Part shown: positions 58,583 through 64,000 of the stretch, one piece after another
Numbering within the stretch: position 1 is the first letter of the stretch
Layout of the letters: each line of letters opens with the position of its first letter
NCBI GenBank assembly: GCA_963812945.1
Contig: CAWEXD010000008.1
Coordinates: 1,922,001-1,986,000 of the forward strand
DNA length: 64,000 nucleotides
Direction: 5' to 3'
Origin: DASRDR01 sp963812945 [NCBI: uncultured Candidatus Rokubacteria bacterium]
Lineage (GTDB): Bacteria > Methylomirabilota > Methylomirabilia > Rokubacteriales
Position numbers and translations under genes: made by a program
Notes under the pieces: generated by a model
The model's database searches: none
Told to the model about the DNA's origin: nothing
The model's input: only the letters and a program-made list of their open reading frames with translations

Positions 58583-59533
58583 TCACGCGTCGGGGTGCGT
58601 GCTGATGAACCGCGCCGCGCGCACGGGGTCGACCCCCGGCGCCCGCACCTCGACGCCCGCCGCCTCCTCCTGGAGCCGGAAGACGACGTTGTGGTCGAGC
58701 CCGCCCCACCCGCGGTTCATCGCCTCGATCGCGATCTGCTCCGCCAGGTTCGTCATGGGCATCGGGACGTCGACCTCCCGCGCGAGCTCCGTGGCGAGCC
58801 CGATGTCCTTGCGGGCGAGCGACAGCGCGAAGGTCGGCGGGTCGTACTCGCCGCGAAACACCGTCTTCGGCATCCCCTCGTGGAGGTAGTGCATGCGGCC
58901 GAGCGCGCCGCGACGGATGCACTCCCAGACGGCCTCGGTCTCGACTCCCGCCTTGACGCCGAGCGTCAGCGCCTCGGCGAGCGCCTGCCGGACGCTGTGC
59001 CCCACCATGTTGTGGGCGAGCTTGCAGACCGAGCCCGCGCCGATCGCGCCCGCGTAGAAGACCTTGTCGCCGATCGCGTCGAGGATGGGCTTCACGCGCT
59101 CGAAGACCGCGCGCTCCCCGCCGACCATGACGGCGAGGTTGCGCGTGGCAGCGCCGCTCTTGCCGCCGCTCACCGGCGCGTCGAGGACGTGGGCGCCCTT
59201 CGCGCGAAACCGGGGCTCGAGCCGGCGGATCAGGGTCGGCCGGCTCGTCGAGGTGTCGACCCAGACAGCTCCCGCGCGGATCCCCTCCAGGACCCCGCCG
59301 GGACCGACGCCGACCGCCTCGACCTCCGGGGGCCCGGGCAGCGAGGTCAGCGTGACGTCGGCGAGCCGGGCGACCTCGGCGGCCGAGGCGGCCCCACGCG
59401 CGCCCCGGCCCGTCCAGTCGCGCACGACCTCGGACCGCTTGTCGTGGACGACCAGCAGGTAGCCCGCCTTCAACAGGTTGCCCGCCATGCCGCCGCCCAT
59501 GTTGCCGAGACCGATCAATCCGACGGTGTCCAC
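58583..59533 (-). CDS. NAD(P)-dependent dehydrogenase, 3-hydroxyisobutyrate dehydrogenase family
   Basis: 316 residues of the beta-hydroxyacid dehydrogenase family (3-hydroxyisobutyrate, tartronate-semialdehyde and related). The N-terminal nucleotide motif is GLIGLGNMGGGMAGNLLKAG. The catalytic loop is DAPVSGGKSGAATRNLAVMV, and the catalytic Lys is in GSVCKLAHNMVGHS. GTG 59533 follows GGGAGG; the longer frame to 59767 joins the broken lipoprotein gene and was rejected. The methyltransferase gene lies 12 bp downstream. It may reduce or oxidise a short hydroxyacid of the same pathway as the genes to its right. Confidence 0.92.
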   Translation of the reverse strand: MDTVGLIGLGNMGGGMAGNLLKAGYLLVVHDKRSEVVRDWTGRGARGAASAAEVARLADVTLTSLPGPPEVEAVGVGPGGVLEGIRAGAVWVDTSTSRPTLIRRLEPRFRAKGAHVLDAPVSGGKSGAATRNLAVMVGGERAVFERVKPILDAIGDKVFYAGAIGAGSVCKLAHNMVGHSVRQALAEALTLGVKAGVETEAVWECIRRGALGRMHYLHEGMPKTVFRGEYDPPTFALSLARKDIGLATELAREVDVPMPMTNLAEQIAIEAMNRGWGGLDHNVVFRLQEEAAGVEVRAPGVDPVRAARFISTHPDA

Positions 59534-59592
59534 GCTGCCTCCCGCGCTGGTGGTCACGACTGGATATGGAGCCGGAGCGGCTCCCACGCGGC

Positions 59593-60066
59593 TCAAGCAT
59601 ACCCGGGCACGACCCCGCCCGCGACCGGCAGGCGGCCGGTCTCGTCGATCCGATACTCGCGCTTGTGCAAGGCGGAGCTTTACAAGGATGTCCCGACCCG
59701 CGTCGTCCACGCCGTGGAGCTCGAGGTCGACGTACTCGGGAACGCTGAATCCCGGGTCCAGGTCCACGTGGAGCTCGGCGTTCGGCTCGAGACGATGGAT
59801 GAACCCCCCTGCCCGATTCCTCCGTAGTACTCCTTCCCGTATCCGGTTGGAGGCAGCGGAACCACCGTCTGGATCGTTGTGAACCGGATCCCGACTCCCG
59901 CCGTTTCCCGGAGCACGAGAGTGCGGCCCACACCCGCCTCGGTCCGGGGCTTGTCCAGCACTTCCCAGGCCACCGGCCCGGACTGGCCCGTGCGCAGCTC
60001 CGTTGTCGCGCAGGCCGTGCCCAGCAGGCTCAGGACCACGAGAACGGCGGCGCGGGGGTCAGGCAT
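59593..60066 (-). pseudogene. Small lipoprotein with two apparent frameshifts
   Basis: Starting at ATG 60066 the protein opens PDPRAAVLVVLSLLGTAC, a lipoprotein signal with lipobox LGTAC. It runs through GKEYYGGIGQGG, then must shift at the six-base C run of the plus strand near 59809-59814 to continue as FIHRLEPNAELHVDLDPGFS and VPEYVDLELHGV. A second shift near 59665-59680 would lead to REYRIDETGRLPVAGGVVPG and a stop at 59593-59595. Each slip is one base in a short repeat, so sequencing error is as likely as true decay. No family is recognised. Confidence 0.5.
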
Positions 60067-60130
60067 CGCGCGTTGTCTCAGGTCGAGCTGCCGGATCGCG
60101 GCGGCGCCTCTCGGCGCACGGGAGGCCGGC

Positions 60131-60544
60131 TCACCGGGGCTGGAGCGTGTAGGTCCAGCACTCCCCTTCGAGCACCACGGTCCCGTCCTGGTTCGTGATC
60201 GTCGCCTTGAGCTGGCAGACGGGCTTGTCGGGCTTGAGCGCGAGCACCTCGACCTCGGCGGTGAGCGTGTCACCCAGGTACGTCGGCGCGAGGTAGCGAA
60301 GCGTCTGGCTCATGAAGACGGTGCCGGGGCCCGGGAGGTCCATGGCCACGAGCGCGTTGAGCATCCCCGCCGTGATCCCGCCCTGGGCGACCAGGCGGCC
60401 GAACTTCGTGCGCGCGGCGAAGTCCGCGTCGAAGTGGAGCGGGTTCCGGTCCCCGGTGATCTCGGTGTAGAGCTCGACGTCCCGCGCGGTGACCGTCTTG
60501 GTGCGCCGGGCCCGCTGCCCCACTTCAAGCCCGAGCAGATTCAT
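60131..60544 (-). CDS. MaoC-like hotdog dehydratase
   Basis: 137 residues with the R-hydratase/MaoC pattern. YTEITGDRNPLHFDADFAA holds the catalytic Asp and His, and KFGRLVAQGGITAGMLNALV is the substrate-tunnel helix. The later strands (LRYLAPTYLGDTLTAEVEVL) are typical. It should hydrate enoyl-CoA (R-specific) or act on a related acyl ester. The ATG lies 4 bp after the stop of the LarA-like gene, so they are co-transcribed. Confidence 0.9.
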   Translation of the reverse strand: MNLLGLEVGQRARRTKTVTARDVELYTEITGDRNPLHFDADFAARTKFGRLVAQGGITAGMLNALVAMDLPGPGTVFMSQTLRYLAPTYLGDTLTAEVEVLALKPDKPVCQLKATITNQDGTVVLEGECWTYTLQPR

Positions 60545-60548
60545 GGGG

Positions 60549-61817
60549 TCAGAACGGCGGGAGGGCGCCGTCCGGGCCGAAGGCCATCTCCGCCGGCTCG
60601 GTGAGAAGCGTGAGCTCGTCCCGCCGGGCGATCTCCGCGGCCAGCGCCTCCGACGCTTCCACCTCCGTCAGGCGAAGCGTGTTCTGGATGCGGACGACGC
60701 GCGCATCCTCGACCCGGTCGAGACCCAGGCAGGAGAGCGCCACCGCGATCGCCTCCTGCGCCGTGTCGAGGACCGGCGGGAGCTTGGGGCTCCCGGGCGA
60801 GCACGCCGTGAGCGCGTTGACGTACGTCGGCTCCCAGTCGATCTTGTCGCGGAGGCGGCGGGTCGTGAAGTCCACCAGGCCGATCCCGGACATGTTGCCG
60901 TAGGTGTGGGCGGTGGCGTCGCAGGCGACGACGAACGTGATCCGGGGGCTCGTGAAGGGGCGCTCGAAGAACGTCGTGTGCCGGCCGATCACGTTCGTGT
61001 CCATCCCGGTCCCGGAGATCTCCTTCCCCATCTCGTCGACGATCAGGAGGTCGATCGGATCGAACGGCAGCTTCGCCATCCAGGCGCGCGCCTTCCGCAG
61101 GAGCTCGCGCTCCCCCGCCTCGAGATCCCCGGGAAGAAAGGCCTCGACCAGGGCCGTCTCGTCGTAGCCGTTCTCGACGACGCCGAGACCGAAGGCGATG
61201 CGGCTCGTCCGGAGCATCTCGCGCCCGAGCTCGAGGATCATGCGCTCGTAGCCCAGACGGATGTTTGCCCGGTGCGCCTGCACCGCGCCGCGGTGCTTCC
61301 CCATCCCGATGGTCATCATCTTCAAGAGTCCGGAGCCGATCTCGCCCTCGAAGCCCGTGTGCGGCTTGACCCGGTTGATCACGCCGAGCCAGTCGGCCTC
61401 GGCCGCGTACCGGTCGAGCCAGATCGGGAGGCCCAGGACTTCCCCGATCTGGACGACCTCCATCGTCGCGCGCACGGGGCAGCCCATCGTCGCCTCGGTC
61501 ACGCCGTAGTGCTCGAGGACCGATCGCTGGCCCTCCGCCGTCCCGCCACCGTGGCTGCCCATGGCAGGGATGATGAACGGGCGGGCGCCCAGGGCCTTCA
61601 GGTGATCCACCGCCGCGCGGGCGATCTTGTCGATGTTGACGACCCCGCGGCTGCCCACCGTGAGGGCCACGGTCTGGCCCGGCCGCACGGGAAGCGTGAG
61701 CCTCCCCAGCGCCGCCCGCACCGCGTCGGGCACGTTCTCGACCGTGGGGCCCTGGAAGGCCTGCTTGACGCGCATCATCCGCGGGAAGCGCGAGCGGGGG
61801 ATGCCGGTGAGCTTCAT
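60549..61817 (-). CDS. LarA-like/DUF2088 family protein
   Basis: 422 residues distantly similar to the nickel-pincer lactate racemase fold. Conserved pieces are PVRPGQTVALTVGSRGV, IIPAMGSHGGGTAEGQ, and INRVKPHTGFEGEIGSGLLK, followed by GMGKHRGAVQAH, which contains His and Lys residues of the kind that bind the cofactor in LarA. No larB, larC or larE, which make that cofactor, is in the window. It may therefore be a relative with another 2-hydroxyacid substrate. It overlaps the small cupin gene by 4 bp (ATGA). Confidence 0.82.
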   Translation of the reverse strand: MKLTGIPRSRFPRMMRVKQAFQGPTVENVPDAVRAALGRLTLPVRPGQTVALTVGSRGVVNIDKIARAAVDHLKALGARPFIIPAMGSHGGGTAEGQRSVLEHYGVTEATMGCPVRATMEVVQIGEVLGLPIWLDRYAAEADWLGVINRVKPHTGFEGEIGSGLLKMMTIGMGKHRGAVQAHRANIRLGYERMILELGREMLRTSRIAFGLGVVENGYDETALVEAFLPGDLEAGERELLRKARAWMAKLPFDPIDLLIVDEMGKEISGTGMDTNVIGRHTTFFERPFTSPRITFVVACDATAHTYGNMSGIGLVDFTTRRLRDKIDWEPTYVNALTACSPGSPKLPPVLDTAQEAIAVALSCLGLDRVEDARVVRIQNTLRLTEVEASEALAAEIARRDELTLLTEPAEMAFGPDGALPPF

Positions 61818-62101
61818 CGCGTCTTGACCTCGATCTCCACAAAGACGAACTCGTGGGGGTTCGGGTTCACCACGTCGTGCTCGACGCCCGCCGCGCGGAA
61901 GTACGCCAGCCCGGCCGTGAGGTCCGGCATGCTCTCACCCTCCCGGCTGGTGATGCGGAGCCGCCCGGTCGTCATGGGCACGATGACGTAGTCGAGCTCG
62001 TGGCGATGCCAGCCCGTCGCCGCGCCCGAGGCGAACCGCCACTCCGTCACGCGGACCCGGTCGTTGTCGACCTGGACGCTGGGCTGAGCGTTCCCGCTCA
62101 T
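61814..62101 (-). CDS. Small cupin protein
   Basis: 95 residues, single cupin domain. The metal-site motif is GAATGWHRHELDYVIVPMTT, and the second is GVEHDVVNPNPHEFVFVEIE. ATG 62101 (MSGNAQPSVQV) is used; a longer frame to 62191 lacks domain support. Its stop overlaps the LarA-like start by 4 bp. Such small cupins often bind small acids or act as decarboxylases or sensors; nothing more can be said. Confidence 0.85.
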   Translation of the reverse strand: MSGNAQPSVQVDNDRVRVTEWRFASGAATGWHRHELDYVIVPMTTGRLRITSREGESMPDLTAGLAYFRAAGVEHDVVNPNPHEFVFVEIEVKTR

Positions 62102-62123
62102 CTCCCGGCTCCCGCGGTCGCCC

Positions 62124-63071
62124 TCATGGCGACAGCCGCGCCCGCGACACCCCTGCCTCCATGTCCCAGTCCCGGCAGCCCGTGTACGCACCCTCGGCCG
62201 AGAAGTTGGCCATGTGCTCTCGGAACGTCATGCGGTGACAGCGCGCGGCCGCGTAGTGGAACTGGAGCGCCCGGCGGCGGTCAGCGCTCCGGTTCGGCGG
62301 CGTCCCGTGATGGAGGAGCGCCGAGAAGAAGAGAGCGCCGCCGGGCGCCAGCGGCACGACGAGCGCCCGCTCCGCGCGGGACCCCTGATCGGCCAGCTGG
62401 CAGTCGCGCACGTGGTAGTGGGGCGCCGGTCCCGCCCGATGCGAGCCGGGCACGACCTGCATGCACCCGTTCTCCACCGTCGCCGCGTCGAGGGCGATCC
62501 AGACGCCGAGCACCCCGTCCAGCGGCGTCCAATCGAAGTACGCGTTGTCCTGGTGCCACGGCTTCTCCGCGCCCCGGTGCGGCGGCTTCAGAAGAGCCAT
62601 GTCCTGGATCAGCTGCGCGCCGGGGCCGACGAGCTGGTCCACGATCGCCATCACCCGGGGCGCGGCGACCGCCGCCCCGAGCACCGGGTCGGCGCCGGCG
62701 AACTTCCACAGCTTGCGCACCCGGAGCTCGGGTGGGATCGCCTGGGAGTCGGGCCTGTCCTGCTGCCCGACCTGCTGGTAGTAGGGCTCTTCCTGCACGC
62801 CGACCCCCTCCGGCCGCCGGCGCGCGAGGTCGTCGAGCGCCCCCGCACACGACGCGACTTCGTCGGGCGCCAGCACGCCCTCCATCGCGAGATAGCCATC
62901 GGTGTGGAAGCGTTCGAGATCCCCGGGCTCGAGGCGCGCGCGGAACTCCGGCACGACGCTGGCCCGGGCCGACGCGTCGGTGCGGTAGAGCGTCTGGCGG
63001 ATGCGCGCGGCTTCCTCTGCCGACGCCACGTACTCCGTGAGGCCGTCGTAGACCTTCACGTCGCCGCTCAC
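62124..63071 (-). CDS. Phytanoyl-CoA dioxygenase (PhyH) family protein
   Basis: 315 residues of the Fe(II)/2-oxoglutarate oxygenase fold. The facial triad is His and Asp in PWHQDNAYFDW and the distal His in SALLHHGTPPNRS; the nearby RRALQFHY segment carries the Arg that binds 2-oxoglutarate. CMQVVPGSHRAG is a PhyH signature. It should hydroxylate a small or medium organic acid or amine. GTG 63071 overlaps the stop of the aminotransferase gene by 4 bp, so the two are coupled. The cupin gene follows 22 bp downstream. Confidence 0.92.
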   Translation of the reverse strand: MSGDVKVYDGLTEYVASAEEAARIRQTLYRTDASARASVVPEFRARLEPGDLERFHTDGYLAMEGVLAPDEVASCAGALDDLARRRPEGVGVQEEPYYQQVGQQDRPDSQAIPPELRVRKLWKFAGADPVLGAAVAAPRVMAIVDQLVGPGAQLIQDMALLKPPHRGAEKPWHQDNAYFDWTPLDGVLGVWIALDAATVENGCMQVVPGSHRAGPAPHYHVRDCQLADQGSRAERALVVPLAPGGALFFSALLHHGTPPNRSADRRRALQFHYAAARCHRMTFREHMANFSAEGAYTGCRDWDMEAGVSRARLSP

Positions 63072-64000
63072 TGGTCGGCTCCGAAGCGGGTGCGGACGGC
63101 GGCGAACGCCTCGTCCGTCCGCTCGAGCGCGAGCGTCACGTCCGCGTCCCGGTGGGCCGCCGACAGGAACCAGTTGTGCCAGGGATGCAGCCACACGCCG
63201 CGCTGCGCTGCCTCGCCCGTGAAGACGTTCGCGCGGTCGAAGGTGCCCGCCGCGACGTCGCCCGCGAACGTCAGGAACGGCAGCTGGACCGGTCCGCTCT
63301 GGGTGATCCGGAGCCCGTGAGCCCGCGCCTGCCGCGCGAGCCCGTCACGAAGGCGGGCCCCGGCCTGGACCATTCGCTCGACCCCGCGCTCGGTCTCGAG
63401 GACCTCGAGCGTCGCCAGGGCCGCCGCCATCGGGACCGCCGCGAACCAGAAGGACCCCGTGGCAAAGACCGCGCGGGCCCCCTCGCGCAGGCTGTCCCGC
63501 CCGACCACCGCCGCCAGCGCCTCGCCGTTGGCGATCGCCTTGCTGAACGCCGAGAGATCGGGGCGAACGCCGAGCGGCTCCCAGCTCCCGCCGAGGTGGA
63601 TCCGGAACCCGGCGCGCACGTCGTCCAGGATCAGGGCCGCGCCGCGGCGGTCGCAGAGGGCCCGCACGCCCCGGGCGAACGCCGGATCGCACTCCTCCTG
63701 GTCGACTCGGGTGTCGTGGCGGTAGGGCGATACGAGGATCGCCGCCAGGTCGTCACCGGCCTCCGCGCTGGCGGCCTCGACGCTGCCGAGGTCATTGTAG
63801 ACGAAGCCGCCGAGGTTCGCCCGGTCCTCGGGCGTGGTCCCGGCCGGGCGCGGCGTGCACCAGGGCGCGGACCCGTGATAGGCGCCGCGGGCGACCAGGA
63901 CCTTCCGGCGGCCCGTCGCCGCGCGGGCGATCGAGACCGCGAGCGTCGTCGCGTCGGTGCCGTTCTTCGCGAACATCGCCCAGTCGGCGTGCGGCACCAG
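63068..64000 (-). CDS. Class-III aminotransferase / glutamate-1-semialdehyde aminomutase-like, N-terminus missing
   Basis: The last 310 residues of a PLP enzyme; the start lies beyond base 64000. FAKNGTDATTLAVSIARAAT, GAYHGSAPW and LILDDVRAGFRIHLGGSWEP are family signatures, and the PLP lysine is in LSAFSKAIANG. The closest pattern is glutamate-1-semialdehyde 2,1-aminomutase-like proteins, many of which are ordinary transaminases. Its coupling to a PhyH oxygenase suggests a catabolic or biosynthetic role rather than heme synthesis. This part keeps the cofactor lysine and C-terminal domain. Confidence 0.9.
   Translation of the reverse strand: MVPHADWAMFAKNGTDATTLAVSIARAATGRRKVLVARGAYHGSAPWCTPRPAGTTPEDRANLGGFVYNDLGSVEAASAEAGDDLAAILVSPYRHDTRVDQEECDPAFARGVRALCDRRGAALILDDVRAGFRIHLGGSWEPLGVRPDLSAFSKAIANGEALAAVVGRDSLREGARAVFATGSFWFAAVPMAAALATLEVLETERGVERMVQAGARLRDGLARQARAHGLRITQSGPVQLPFLTFAGDVAAGTFDRANVFTGEAAQRGVWLHPWHNWFLSAAHRDADVTLALERTDEAFAAVRTRFGADQ

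Noticed and set aside
1-64000. tRNA, rRNA, riboswitch or CRISPR features
   Set aside because: No cloverleaf-like, rRNA-like or regularly spaced repeat pattern was seen by eye. A covariance-model search would be needed to exclude small RNAs.

Overview
The window is about 70% G+C, densely coded and metagenome-like. Catabolic and transport genes (amidase, SDR, LLM flavin oxidoreductase, enolase-superfamily, HpcH aldolase, dienelactone hydrolase, several MFS carriers, solute-binding proteins) are mixed with a few housekeeping genes (aroC, family-B DNA polymerase II). This mixture resembles soil or subsurface Candidatus Rokubacteria (Methylomirabilota). That placement is inferred from gene content and base composition; there is no rRNA or other decisive marker. 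I saw no rRNA, tRNA, CRISPR array or intact transposase.

Layout. 1-24.3 kb: mostly plus-strand metabolic genes. These are the 3' end of a molybdenum hydroxylase, amidase, SDR, hydrolases, three DinB/DfsB-like proteins, an RNase H with viroplasmin domain, an MR/MLE enzyme, a thioesterase, two MFS carriers, HpcH aldolase, FKBP isomerase, YihY/BrkB, an aspartoacylase-like enzyme, a gamma-glutamyltransferase-like enzyme, a PaaK-like adenylating enzyme, and a Fae-like protein directly followed by an EEP-fold hydrolase. 24.3-26.3 kb: a rearranged patch. A membrane-anchored pentapeptide-repeat protein with a TIR/deoxyribosyltransferase-like C-terminal domain lies between two copies of the 3' end of the EEP gene. 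The second copy abuts a truncated copy (about 98% identical) of an FAD oxidoreductase gene found intact 6.1 kb downstream. 26.3-33.9 kb: two DppBC-type permeases, a peptide/opine-type binding protein, an Old-Yellow-Enzyme/2,4-dienoyl-CoA-reductase-like protein, the intact FAD oxidoreductase and a D-2-hydroxyacid dehydrogenase. No ABC ATPase is present.

34.7-42.8 kb: a split nitrile hydratase locus. Cobalt-type alpha and beta subunits (alpha has a His-rich N-terminus) are separated by 6.3 kb from the P14K-type activator. Between them lie an exported hydrolase, two glycosyltransferases and a convergent pair encoding an APH-fold kinase and an HPr-kinase-like P-loop protein. 42.8-51.3 kb: a YcbB-like L,D-transpeptidase coupled to a YcbK-like Tat protein, a binding protein, a PaiB-like flavoprotein, DNA polymerase II overlapping an amidohydrolase, and an OmpA-type lipoprotein. 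A pair of hairpins closes this block.

51.4-64 kb: a long minus-strand run read from right to left. In order: class-III aminotransferase (cut by the window edge), PhyH dioxygenase, small cupin, LarA-like protein, MaoC hydratase, frameshifted lipoprotein, HIBADH-type dehydrogenase, methyltransferase with a C-terminal beta domain, cupin, chorismate synthase, MFS carrier, aldo/keto reductase, a small protein and a Tat-exported oligopeptide-binding protein. Many neighbours overlap by ATGA or GTGA.

Sequence quality: three loci (2.9, 44.2 and 59.7 kb) appear to carry single-base frameshifts, mostly in short homopolymers, so some broken genes may be assembly errors. The most unusual items are the rearranged pentapeptide/TIR-like locus with its direct repeats, the kinase/glycosyltransferase insert inside the nitrile hydratase locus, the Fae-like protein lacking the expected catalytic histidine, and three -10 boxes each exactly 6 bp before a start codon (possible leaderless mRNAs).
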